A stretch of DNA of 64,000 nt from Spodoptera frugiperda (GCF_023101765.2 NC_064214.1:7198001-7262000); one strand, 5' to 3'; counted from the stretch's first letter, positions 23,656 through 34,244 are shown. The notes: generated by a model from the letters alone, not told the origin. A program made the numbers and translations.

Positions 23656-24063
23656 AACAGGTGATTCATCATACGAATGTTGCTGCGCAAAAGAAACCTT
23701 TTGAATTCGTAAACAACTAAGTTGAGGATGCGGATCCATCTCAGACATGTTGCAACATGTCCAAATTACATAAAAGGTAACCTGTAATATCTATTAAAAA
23801 GGTGATTTATTCAGAAGTTCAAAATCTACAAATAATGACTCGGTCATGGTCACGGTAGTTGACCGCGATGATTTGACCTTGACAACTCGTATCATTGTGA
23901 CTGTTACACCTACACATGTTTTGAATAAGGAAAACGAATAAATTAACACAAAGATGCTTATACAGCACATCATTCTTTTCTTTTAAGAAATCAATTCACA
24001 TGTTCGATCGGATTTTCAAGTTTTATAATAACTTTGTAACATAAGAAATTCTTTATAACGTAC

Positions 24064-25435
24064 CTATGCACACTCTTGGTCCTTCTCCAAATGGTAGATA
24101 TACATACGGATTGATATTCTTCTTCTCCTCACCCAGAAACCGTTCTGGACGGAATACCTCAGGTTCTGGGTAGAATTTTGGGTTATGGTGAAGATGGTAT
24201 ACAGGTAATTGTACACTCAAGCCTTTGTCCAACTTTGTTCCATCAGGCATTGTGTAGTCCTCCATCAACTCCCGTGGAATTACACTAAGCACTGGATACA
24301 CCCGGAATGTCTCGTCTATGACAGCGTCCAAGTATGGCAGCTCCGACACACAATCGTAATTTATCTTATTATCATGACGAGCTAAATACGAATCTATTTC
24401 TTTAAATACTTTGTTCTGAACATCTTCATGTTTTGCAATTTCATATAAAGTGTAACTTAGAGCAGTAGTTGATGTTTTAAAACCAGCAGCAAAGAAAACA
24501 TAGCACTGAGCTATAAGTAAGTCATCGCTGGCTTCCAATACCACTTTTTCATTTTCACCAGTTTTCATATTCCTGATGCTGTCTCCCACTATATGATGCT
24601 TTTGTTTCCAACCCATTATGAGATCTACAAAATCATTTCTCTCAGAAGGTTTGTTATCCCGCTGGTCCATCACAGAAGTGATCAATTTATGTAGAAAATC
24701 CATTTGAGTGCTTGGCATTTTGAAACCTAGAGCATAATAGATTTCAGGCCACAGAGACCGCAGCATAGCCTGGTAAATCACACTTTTCTTTGGTTTCGAA
24801 GAACGAATTATCCTTCTAAATGGATTATCATCCTCTCCTTCTGTCATAGTTTTTGTATCTATACCAAAAGCACAGGCTCCAATACAGTCCATAGTGAACC
24901 TAGTAGTCATCGGCATCACATCGTGCTCCTTGGAGATTTTTATTTCTCTGTCTATCATAGCTTCGTATTCGTGACAACATTTTTCTATAAGATGGAACAT
25001 GTTCCTCATCTTTGCTGATGTGAATAGAGGAGTCATGTTTTGCCGGATAACTCTCCAATTATCACCAAATGTACCAAAAAGGTTCAAGCCACCGGGTTCT
25101 TTGTGATTATACTCTGATAACGCTCTTCCATGAAAGTAATAAAAGTCCTTGGTCACGATCAACTTGATAATTTCTGGATCTTTAGGAATCAGGACGGGTT
25201 TCGTACCGTTGAAAGCTCCAACGTACTTCTCATCAGGGAACTGCTTGCAGATGTCGTCGATTATTTCTCCATTGAACTTCTTATCGAGATACGTATCCGT
25301 AAAATTTCCCAATAAAAACGTTGGCTTAGCATATCGTACGTTCCTTGCTTTCCAGTAATTATGTTTACGCGAAACGACATAGTAAAAGAGGAATATGAGC
25401 ACTAGTACCACTAGTATGAGGTACAGAAAAATCAT
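24064..25435 (-). CDS. CYP3-clan (CYP6-like) P450, first exon A
   Basis: Codes for 457 residues plus one base: an N-terminal anchor of about 22 hydrophobic residues (MIFLYLILVVLVLIFLFYYV), then C-helix WRVIR, I-helix AAGFKTSTT, K-helix ETFRVYP, FRPERF and the heme loop FGEGPRVCIG. A microsomal monooxygenase of the xenobiotic-metabolising CYP3 clan is expected; CYP6 or CYP324 are the likeliest families. Exon A ends TGC-ATA-G followed by donor GTACG, phase 1. Joined to 22226-22423 it gives 523 residues, usual for CYP6. It is 12 nt longer than its sisters. The I-helix acidic residue is Lys (codon AAA) where B, D and E have Glu. A TATA-like TATAAAAAAG lies at about 25547-25556. It is the only first exon directly adjacent to the common exon. 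Confidence 0.93.
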
Positions 25436-25546
25436 ATTGATTCTGTGCGCGACTCGCGTTGACTAATCGTCCTTATGCTCAGACACACGGAGCAGTACAT
25501 TGACTGTGGTCTCTATCTATACAAACGTACATTTTTGTATGTACGC

Positions 25547-25556
25547 TTTTTTATAC
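25547..25556 (-). promoter_or_regulatory. TATA-like element of exon A
   Basis: On the minus strand GTATAAAAAAGCG lies about 112-121 bp upstream of the exon A start codon. No clean initiator was found 25-30 bp downstream, so the exact start is uncertain. Confidence 0.45.
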
Positions 25557-25559
25557 TTT

Positions 25560-26190
25560 GCGCGTAAAATGACCGGCGATGACACATTATCAAGATAACA
25601 ACGTTTATGTAAGCAAGTACTAATATGTTTGTAGTATAAATAGTAACAGTGATTCCCCGTATGTCTATAATTGTAAAAATTACTATGATGAAGGTTTTTT
25701 GTCTATATGGACTTTGAGATTTTTCTACTGCTTGTAAATTATAGTTGGAATTTTGTTGCTAAGTAACTCTATTGTCTTGAATCAATGTTGTCTGTATATT
25801 ATCTAACGTCATCGTACTCTTTTTGTAGAGGGGGCCCGATACGGTGATAATTACGTTGTTACTAATATTAAATAAGTACAAAATGCTACAAGATAATTCA
25901 TTGTTTGGATTAAATAAAAATAACACTCTACCATTAGCATTAACAAGGTCATATGTGTGTTACTATGCACACTGCGTACTCGTTGATTAAAAAGGTAAAT
26001 ATCGGCGCTATGCAAACAGAACCGGTTTTATGTTACAACAACAATACGTCCCAAAACAAGTCGTGATAACTCAAAACTATATTATATTTATATGATTATG
26101 CCTCATACAACAAAGATGCCTAGTTTCTCGCACTGTATTTATTGATTAACTTCGTGTAATAAATGTGTTTTTAATTTTATATTTCAACTC
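25560..26190. other. interval between exons A and B, no last exon
   Basis: Searched on the minus strand for a copy of the 198-nt last exon (an acceptor followed by a split Gly and MRFA-like coding): none was seen. An AATAAA on the minus strand about 50 bp past the exon B donor (near 26136-26141) could end unspliced transcripts. Confidence 0.6.
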
Positions 26191-26192
26191 AC

Positions 26193-27552
26193 CGATACAT
26201 GTCCTTGGTCCTTCTCCAAACGGCAGGTACACATACGGGTTTATATTCCGCTTCTCCTCACCCAAGAACCTTTCTGGACGGAACACCTCAGGTTCTGGGT
26301 AATTCTCCGGATTATGGTGCAAGTAGTACACAGGTAAATGTACACGTAAACCTTTAGTTAACTTTGCGCCATCAGGCATTGTGTAGTCCTCCATCAGCTC
26401 TCGTGGGATCATCCCAAGGACTGGGTAGAAACGTAGAGTTTCATCTATAACTGCATCCAAGTATGGAAGCTCCGTAACACAGTCGTAGTTCAGTTTGTTA
26501 TTGTGGCGAGCTAAATATGCGTCGACTTCATTCAGCACTTTCTTCTGCATTTCTTCATGTTTCGCCAGTTCGTACAGAGTATAGCCCAAAGTAGTCGATG
26601 ACGTCTCAAACCCAGCCGCGAAGAAAACAAAACATTGAGCAACTAGTAAGTCATCGTTTGCTTCTAATGTCACTTTCTTATGTTCTCCAGTTTTCATATT
26701 CTTGATACTATCTCCCACTATCTGATGGCTCTGCTTCCAACTCATTACGAGATCTACGAAATCATGTCTTCCAGAAGGTTTATATTCACGTTTTGACATC
26801 ACAGAAGTAATTAGGTTGTTAAAGAATTCCAACTGCTTTTTCAATAGTCGTCCTCCAAACAAGTAAAACAACGACGGCCACATCGCACGAATTATTCTTA
26901 TATAAACTAAATATGTCGGGGGCTCTACAAATGCTGCAATTTTTTTAAACGGATTTTCTTCTATTCCTTCTGCCATAGTATTTGTGTCGACACCAAACGC
27001 ACAGGCTCCAATACATTCCATGGTATATCTTGATGTCATACTTCTAACTTCTAACTCATTTGAAATTTTAATTTCACGATCCAACATTTCTTCGAAAATA
27101 TATGAGCATTTATCGATGAGATGGAACATGTTCTTCATCTTTGCTGATGAGAACAGTGGAGTCATGTTCTGACGGAGTACTCTCCAGTTGTCCCCGTACG
27201 TTGCGAAGAGATTTAATGCAGCAGGCTCCAAGTGGTTGTATTTAGATAACTCTCTTCCATTAAAGTAGTAAAAATCTTTGGTCACAATCAATTTAATGAT
27301 TTCTGGGTCCTTGGGTATAAGTACAGGTTCCGTGCCAAAGAATGCTCCAATGTATTTTGCTTCTGGAAATTCATTGCAACGATCCTGGATATTTTCTCCG
27401 AAGGATTTCTTCCGAAGAAACAAGTCACCATAATTTCCCAATAAGAATGTGGGTTTAGCGTGGGGAACATTTCTGAGTTTCCAGTAATCATATTTACGTG
27501 TGATTACGTAGTAGATGAGAATTAGTAGTGTGACGAATAAATACAGAAACAT
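26193..27552 (-). CDS. CYP3-clan (CYP6-like) P450, first exon B
   Basis: 1360 nt, 453 codons plus one base. Order of parts: anchor MFLYLFVTLLILIYYVITRK, the stretch FGTEPVLIPKDPEIIKLIV, C-helix WRVLR, canonical I-helix AAGFETSSTT, ETLRFYP, FRPERF, FGEGPRTCIG. It ends TGT-ATC-G then GTGAGT, a strong phase-1 donor. Reading through the donor gives a short non-P450 tail and a stop, so splicing is required for a functional enzyme. Splicing to 22226-22423 (3.8 kb away, across exon A) gives 519 residues. The 3' part, about 26380-26840, is about 98% identical in DNA to exon D. All catalytic motifs are intact. Confidence 0.92.
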
Positions 27553-27926
27553 CGTGTTGTTTCCCTAGACGGTCTCAGTTGACTGACTGGCGAGCGCTGT
27601 TTGTTATTATATTTGAGTACGTCGCGTCGGTGAATCGATGTAAACTAGTTTTATGACGCGCTTCAAGTGGGAGTGACTACTTTAGTTGTTATCGCGGAAC
27701 AGCTGTTGTCCAAGTATCGAAGATAAAGTATTAATCTTTAACATTACTGTTATAAGTGACTTGCATAAAATATTAATAACATGTTTGTGAGCGTTCATTA
27801 TTTATGTTACAATCTAAGGTAAACCAAATATTGAATGCTCAAGAGAACGATATCAGTAAATAATAATGCATACCTATTTGTACACCACAGAGAGATAATA
27901 GTGATAATGTAAAACAATAAATACTC
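27553..27926. other. 374-bp interval between exons B and C
   Basis: It holds the exon B promoter at its low end and the exon C donor context at its high end. It is too short and too AT-rich to contain a last exon, and none is seen. Direct support for exon C using the exon at 22226-22423. Confidence 0.7.
27579..27614 (-). promoter_or_regulatory. core promoter of exon B
   Basis: On the minus strand AAATATAATAA (27604-27614) is followed about 25-30 bp later by an initiator-like GTCAGTCAAC (27579-27588). This is the usual arthropod TATA plus TCAGT spacing. The predicted 5' leader is about 30 bp. Confidence 0.6.
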
Positions 27927-27928
27927 AC

Positions 27929-29288
27929 CAATACAAGTTCTCGGTCCCTCTCCAAACGGCATATATGTGTAAGGAATGATGTTTTGTTTCTGATCACCAA
28001 GAAATCTTTCAGGACGGAACACCTCAGGGTCAGGGAAATATTCAGGATTATGATGTAGATAGTACGTTGGGATATGTATGCGAAGACCTTTCTCTAACTT
28101 CACACCACCAGGCAGGGTGTAGTCTTCCATCAGCTCCCGTGGTATTACACCGAGAATAGGATGGATACGAAGAGTCTCATCAATAACAGCCTCCAAGTAC
28201 GGCATTTCCATGATACACTCATATTTCAGTTTGTTCTTGTTGCGTTCTAAATAAGCATCAACTTCTTGCAGCACTTTCTCTTGAATATCTTTATTCTTGG
28301 CTAGTTCAAACAGTGTATAACTTAATGTGGTGGCCGATGTTCCAAATCCGGCAGCAAAGAACACAAAACACTGAGCCACTAACAAATCATCATTAACCTC
28401 TAACATTAGCTTTTTCACTTCACCAGTTTTAGGGTTTTTCAAACTATCACCCGTAATGTGATGACTTTCTTTCCAACCCATTACCAAATCAATGAAATCA
28501 TTGCGTCCAGAAGATTTGTATCCCCGCTGAGTCATAACAGTAGTAACCAGATTGTGAAAAAAGTCAACAACCTTTGCTCCTATATTTAACCTCAGTCCAT
28601 AAAAGATTGATGGCCAGACATCGTGAACAACTCTAAGGAAGCAAGCTATTGCTGGTGGTTCTGCAAATGACGCAATTTTTCTAAACGGATTCTCGTCCTT
28701 TTCTTCTGTCAAAGTCTTCGTATCAACGCCAAAGGCACAGGCTCCAATGCATTCCATGGTGAATCTTGAATTTAACGACTTGACTTCTACTACATTTGAT
28801 ATTTTAGTTTCTCGGTCTAATACTGCTTCGAGTGTATGTGAACACTTCTCGATGAGATGGAACATATTCTTCATCTTAGCTGAAGAGAACAGAGGCGTGA
28901 GGTTCTGACGCAGTACTCTCCAAGTGTCGCCGTAAGTGGCAAACACATTCACGGCAATGGGCTCTTTGTCATTGTGTTCTGATAAATCTCGGCCACTGAA
29001 GTAGTTGAAGTCCTTGGTCACAATAAGTTTGATAATTTCTGGATCCTTAGGGATGAGTGCGGGTTCTGTGCCGAAGTATGCTCCAACAAATTTCTCGTTC
29101 GGGAATTTATTACAAATACTTTGGAGTGTCTGTCCAAATGCATCTTTCTGTAAGATCAAGTCTCCATAGTTGCCCAATAAGAACGTTGGTTTGATGTGCG
29201 GTACGTTTTTCTTTTCCCAGTAACTATATTTCCGCGTGACGACATAGTACAGGAGTACTAGTAATATTATTGTTAGATATAAAAACAT
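27929..29288 (-). CDS. CYP3-clan (CYP6-like) P450, first exon C
   Basis: 1360 nt, same length as B and E. Anchor MFLYLTIILLVLLYYVVTRK, FGTEPALIPKDPEIIKLIV, C-helix WRVLR, I-helix AAGFGTSATT, ETLRIHP, FRPERF, heme loop FGEGPRTCIG. It ends TGT-ATT-G followed by GTGAGT, phase 1. The acidic I-helix residue is Gly (codon GGA, one step from GAA), so proton delivery to bound oxygen may be altered. The frame is open throughout, which argues against simple pseudogene decay. With the shared exon 5.5 kb downstream, the product is 519 residues. The F-G region (RKIASFAEPPAIACFLRVVH) differs strongly from the other copies. Confidence 0.92.
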
Positions 29289-29632
29289 CGCGTTGTGCCA
29301 GTACCGCGTGTGTCGACTGTGCGCTACGCGTGGGTGTGTCGGACTACACTGTTAGCGTATGCTTCAATGTATAATATATATTATGTGATAAATCTCCCAA
29401 TCTTTTGATTTTGGGCAACGTCATGTTTATCAACACTTTTAGTTACATAATATGCTGTATATTTTTTTTATCGTTACAAAGATATTTACTATGATAAAGA
29501 ATATATTTATTTATATGCAAGTACAAGCAGCAATGTCATTGGATACATTCAATACTCAACCCAATGTAACGCAAAACTGAGTTTATTTTGTTTAAAAAAA
29601 AATGGCCTTGCGCAACGATAAATATTTTACTT
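29289..29632. other. 344-bp interval between exons C and D
   Basis: Contains the exon C promoter and, on the minus strand, AATAAA near 29582-29587. No last-exon copy fits or is seen. Confidence 0.7.
29345..29383 (-). promoter_or_regulatory. core promoter of exon C
   Basis: On the minus strand ATATATATTATAC (29370-29383) precedes an initiator-like AACAGTGTAG (about 29345-29354) by roughly 25-30 bp. Predicted leader about 60 bp. Confidence 0.55.
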
Positions 29633-29634
29633 AC

Positions 29635-30993
29635 CAATACAAAGACGAGGTCCTTCTCCAAACGGCATGTAGGTGTAGGGGATGATATTCTTCTTTTCCT
29701 CACCCAGGAATCTCTCTGGACGGAACACCTCAGGTTCTGGATAATATTCTGGATTGTGGTGCAAGTAGAACACAGGCAAGTGCACACGTAGGCCTTTGTC
29801 TAACTTTGTGCCATCAGGCATGGTGTAGTCCTCCATCAGCTCTCGTGGGATCATCCCAAGGACTGGGTAGAAACGCAGAGTTTCATCTATGACTGCATCC
29901 AAGTATGGAAGCTCCGTAACACAGTCGTAGTTCAGTTTGTTATTGTGGCGAGCTAAATATGCGTCGACTTCATTCAATACTTTCTTCTGCATTTCTTCAT
30001 GTTTCGCCAGTTCGTACAGAGTATAGCCCAAAGTTGTCGACGACGTCTCAAACCCAGCCGCGAAGAAAACAAAACATTGAGCAACTAATAAGTCATCGTT
30101 TGCTTCTAATGTCACTTTCTTATGTTCTCCAGTTTTCATATTCTTGATACTATCTCCCACTATCTGATGGCTCTGCTTCCAACTCATTACGAGATCTACG
30201 AAATCATGTCTTCCAGAAGGTTTATATTCACGTTTTGACATCACAGAAGTAATAAATTGTTAAAGAATTCCAACTGCTTCTTTAACAATCGTCCACCGAA
30301 CAAATAAAATATCGATGGCCACAACGAACGTACTAGTCTCATCAAAACTAAATGTAGCGGAAAATCTATTATTTTTCCAATTTTACTGAAAGGGTTTTCC
30401 CCTGTGTCTTCGACCATAGTATTTGTGTCGACACCAAACGCACAGGCTCCGATACACTCCATCGTATATCTTGATGTCAGACTTCTAACTTCTAACTCGT
30501 TTGAAATTTTAGTTTCCCGATCGAGCATTTCTTCATATTTGTAGGAACATTTATCAATAAGATGGAACATGTTCTTCATCTTTGCTGATGAGAACAGTGG
30601 AGTCATGTTCTGACGGAGTACTCTCCAGTTGTCCCCATGGGTTCCGAAGAGGTTCAAAGCGGCGGGTTCTTTGTGATTGTGTTCGGATAGCTCGCGTCCA
30701 CTGAAGTAGTAGAAGTCTTTCGTCACAATTAACTTTATGATTTCTGGATCTTTGGGTATAAGAACAGGCTCCGTTCCATAGAATGCCCCAACGTATTTCT
30801 CTTCAGGAAATGCATTACAATAGTCTTGGATTGTTTCCCCTATATTTTTCTTCAGAAGGATCATGTCACCGTAATTTCCCAGCAGGAACTTGGGCTTGGT
30901 GTGTGGAACATTTTTGAATTGCCAATAGTTATATTTTCGCGTAATTATGTAGTAGATGAGAATCAGTAGCGTTATTGAAAGATATAGAAACAT
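29635..30993 (-). pseudogene. CYP3-clan P450 first exon D, one-base deletion
   Basis: 1359 nt where B, C and E have 1360. Start chosen at the ATG at 30993 (MFLYLSITLLILIYYIITRK); an in-frame ATG at 31083 lies at the TATA box and would be upstream of transcription. The first frame runs to FFNNLLLL near 30241. The second resumes at about 30244 with MSKREYKPSGRHDF and runs to FGEGPRLCIG. Against exon B (AATTAGGTTG on the plus strand near 26811) D has AATAAATTG near 30251, one base short, which breaks the frame in the G-helix region. Apart from that, C-helix WRVLR, AAGFETSSTT, ETLRFYP and a phase-1 donor (ATT-G then GTAAGT) are intact. It is either a recent pseudo-exon, a segregating null allele or an assembly error. 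Confidence 0.85.
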
Positions 30994-31083
30994 CGTTTTA
31001 TTTTGTTGAACAAAGCGGCAATGCTTGCTGTTGAACGCAGTATCAAAATAACTTAATACTTTAATAGTTGATACCATTTGCAC

Positions 31084-31095
31084 GTTTATATACCA
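31084..31095 (-). promoter_or_regulatory. TATA box of exon D
   Basis: Minus-strand GGTATATAAACGTGC about 91-102 bp upstream of the ATG at 30993. A TATCAAC about 25 bp downstream may serve as initiator. Its position decides the start codon, because it excludes the ATG at 31083. Confidence 0.6.
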
Positions 31096-31231
31096 ATTGT
31101 TATCTGGGAATACTTTTTAGGTATATTTGACTCAGATACCGTACTCAGAGGTGACTCCTGATGATTAAATAGGTACAACATTTTATTTTTACACATGAAA
31201 GAGTCTTGTTTTACGAATCGGTCAGCTAGGT

Positions 31232-31450
31232 TGGATTGATGCCACTGCCTCACAAAAAACCGGCGTGAAACAACGCCTGCACTGTAATTTTCTTTTTTTT
31301 ACATTTAATTTTCACTATAATGCCCAATCCTCAAATTAACCTAAGACCGGGAACGCACCAGTGACTCCTCTTGTATTGCGGGTATTTATAAGCGGTGCCG
31401 CGCACCGATCACTTATCATCAGATGATTCGTATACTCATTTGCCACCCTA
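31232..31450 (+). repeat. decayed CATAAAAA-family retroposon
   Basis: Resembles 41397-41627: CTCACAAAAAACCGGCGTGA, a middle with CCCAATCCTC and AACGCACCAGTGACTCCTCT, and a decayed end with ATCATCAGATGATTCGTATAC. Heavily mutated. It lies between exons D and E. Confidence 0.5.
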
Positions 31451-32008
31451 CCCTACAACAAACTTAAAACCATATTATCTACATCAATTTAACTTTTTTT
31501 AGTATTTTAGCCTATAATATAAAGTAAACAAAATCTTTTCCAACAGTTATGGCCAAAGTTTTAATTGTCATTGTCAAGAAAAGAAAAAAAAATTCAAAGC
31601 CACAAACAAAATACGAGCAACTAAACCAATTTTACGAAATATATTTCCAAAAGTTTTTGTTGTAGTTTTGATGACATTAATGCCATTTTTTATCATTTCA
31701 CCTTCACCATATTAATATTTGTAACGAGTGACCATACTCATGATATTAAAAAAAATTACTTGTCCCAGAGAATAAAGGGAAGGCCAGTGACATCTTTACA
31801 AAGTGTGGAACTGACAGCTACCGGCACTTGACCTTGTATTTATTGATTTTTATTTATTTTCGTATTACAGGACCATTGGTTCACAGGATATCGATTGTCC
31901 AGTGTTCAAACGACACAAAATGTTAAGAGTGGACGACTGAACGGATAAATATCTAATCAGTATGAGTTTTTAATTAAGTTTACTTTAGATGAATTAACAA
32001 AATAACTT
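31451..32008. other. interval between exons D and E, no last exon
   Basis: AT-rich, with minus-strand AATAAA motifs around 31840-31860. No split-Gly acceptor followed by an MRFA-like coding run was found on the minus strand. Confidence 0.55.
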
Positions 32009-32010
32009 AC

Positions 32011-33370
32011 CCATGCAAGTTCTCGGTCCTTCTCCAAAAGGCAGGTACGTGTATGGATTAACCTTTTGCTTTTCTTCTCCTAAAAATCTTTCTGGACGGA
32101 ATTCTTCAGGGTCCGGAAAATACATCGGATTGTGATGCAAATAATAGACTGGAATGTGAACACGCATCCCTTTTTCAATAACTAAACCATCAGGTAGTGT
32201 ATAGTTCTCCATTGTTTCTCGAAATATCACTCCAAGAACAGGGTACAAACGTTGAACTTCATCAACAGCAGCCCAAAGGTACGGAAACTCATTCACACAT
32301 TCATAACAAAGTCTATTCTCATACTGCTCCATATAAGCGTCTACTTCTGCCAATACTCTATTCTGAATTTCTTTATTCTTTGCCAACTCGTAGAGAGTAT
32401 AACTGAGAATAGTTGCCGATGTTTCAAATCCAGCATTGAAGAAAACAAAACACTGAGCCACCAGTAAATCATCATCAGCCTTCAAGGACACTCTGTGTCG
32501 TCCACCGGTCTTTATATACGTAATACTGTCACCATCTATAGTTTGCTTTAACTTCCAACTTAGTATGAGATCCAAAAAGTCGTTCCTCCCCGAAGGCTTG
32601 TTTTGTCTCTGATTCATGACAGAAGTGATCAAATTTTTGAAGAAATCCATTTGTTTTGACATTAACTGAAGTCCTAATCCATAGAAGATTGATGGCCAAA
32701 CATTGCGGACTCCTCGTATGAAGGCAGCATATTTTGTTGGACTCGTTAGAGCCGCTATCTTGCTGAACGGATTGTCTTGCATCTCTCCCGTCATGGTGTT
32801 AGCATCTACACCAAACACACAAGCTCCAATGCATTCAATCGTATACCTCGCTGTCACCAACCTAGTCTCCAGCTCATTGGACACGCTGGTCTCACGATCG
32901 AGCATTGCTTCAAATACGTGTGAACATTTCTCAATGAGATAAAACATATTTCTCATTTTCCTGGACGAAAAAAGTAGGGTCATGTTCTGACGCAGGACCC
33001 GCCAATTGTCTCCATACGTGGAGAAGATGTTCAGCGCAGCTGGTTCCTTGTGGCTGTGTTCTGATAGCTCTCGTCCATTGAAGTAGTAAAAGTCTTTGGC
33101 TACGATGAGCTTGATGATATCAGGATCCAAAGGGATGAATACTGGTTCGGTGCTGTAGAAAGCGCCGATATACTTCTCATTGGGTAACTGTTTGCAGATG
33201 CCTTGCACGCCTTCTGCAAAATTCTTCTTTTGGAAAATAATGTCGCCGTAGTTTCCGACGAGGATGGTAGGTTTGACGTGAGGCACTTTTCTCCTTTTCC
33301 AGTAGCCATATTTCCGCGTAGATATAAAGTAAAACAAGAGGATTATCGACACCATAAGTAATATAAACAT
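32011..33370 (-). CDS. CYP3-clan (CYP6-like) P450, first exon E
   Basis: 1360 nt, farthest from the shared exon (9.6 kb). Anchor MFILLMVSIILLFYFISTRK, STEPVFIPLDPDIIKLIVAK, C-helix WRVLR, I-helix NAGFETSATI, K-helix EVQRLYP (ExxR kept), FRPERF, heme loop FGEGPRTCMG. It ends TGC-ATG-G followed by GTAAGT, phase 1, like the others. It is the most diverged copy (Met for Ile after the heme Cys, Asn before the Ala-Gly of the I-helix, DEVQR for DETLR) but all required motifs are present. The intact donor with no private acceptor nearby is the strongest single argument for long-range use of the 22226-22423 exon. A TATA-like AAATAAAAAAA is at about 33429-33440, weaker than in the sisters. Confidence 0.9.
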
Positions 33371-33449
33371 AGTGATCGTACGTGAGATTAAATTTAACTA
33401 TACTAAGTGCATAGCTAAGAACTAATTGTTTTTTTTTATTTCCAGGCAA

Positions 33450-34231
33450 TAAACTGCGACAGTGTATCTAATTAATATTAATGAGCCGTTGTATTCATTA
33501 TATATGTGATTGATTACATTCAGTTATTTGCAGTCACTTAATGGACACGTGGCAGGAATGATTATTGCTAGAGCACAGATTTACTTAGTTTATAATAAAT
33601 AAACAAACAACATAAGTAATGTCTCTTAATAATGATAAAACTAAACATTAAACTCCCATCGGTAGGTACTATCATTGATATCGTCAAAACAATATGTAAC
33701 AGGAAAAATGTTTTTGGAAAATTTCAAAAATAAAAAGCTTTACAAAAAAATGCTCTAACCCTAGTCTAGTTGAGGTGTTTGTTTGTGCAAACTAATTATA
33801 GAATAGATAGTTACCCACTGTAGATAATACTTACCTATTCACTGGAATTTAACAATATGATCTTATTGTAAACCTCCTATAACAGCATAGTAATTTTACT
33901 GCTAAGCAAGCCTTTTTATTTAAACCTAAAAATATTTAAGGTTATAATTTGGTGATTCAATTTGTCGTAAAAGTGTCGTATTAAAAAAAATCAGTGGGAA
34001 GTGCTCGAACTGTGTCAAAATGGGTGTAAGCAGAGAAAACAACAGATAATTGAGTCCCATCAGTATCCCATTATTATGAACGGCCGCTTTAGAAGATTTC
34101 CCTCCGGTTGTCTTTTGAAAAATAATGGCGCACTTCAACATTTTCGGGGGAGTGAATAAAGATTACATAATAATACGTTCTGGATTTAATTTTTCGCTTA
34201 CCATGACGTTTTTAATAACTTGAGAGTGGTT
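33450..34231. other. upstream flank of the P450 array
   Basis: AT-rich. No further P450 exon is visible upstream of exon E, so the array appears to end here. ORF 33926-34141 has no domain. Confidence 0.5.
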
Positions 34232-34244
34232 CACGGATACCTAT

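Noticed and set aside
25130..25358. Plus-strand ORFs opposite the P450 exons (also 26984, 29959, 32197, 32252, 32703)
   Set aside because: Antisense shadows of well-supported P450 coding sequence.
26146..26192. Read-through C-terminus of exon B (and similar tails of A, C and E)
   Set aside because: It starts exactly at a strong GTGAGT donor, has no P450 character, and would lose the L-helix partner strands and SRS6.
30994..31083. 30-residue N-terminal extension of exon D
   Set aside because: It would place translation start at the TATA box (31084-31095) and add a segment before the membrane anchor that the sister exons lack.
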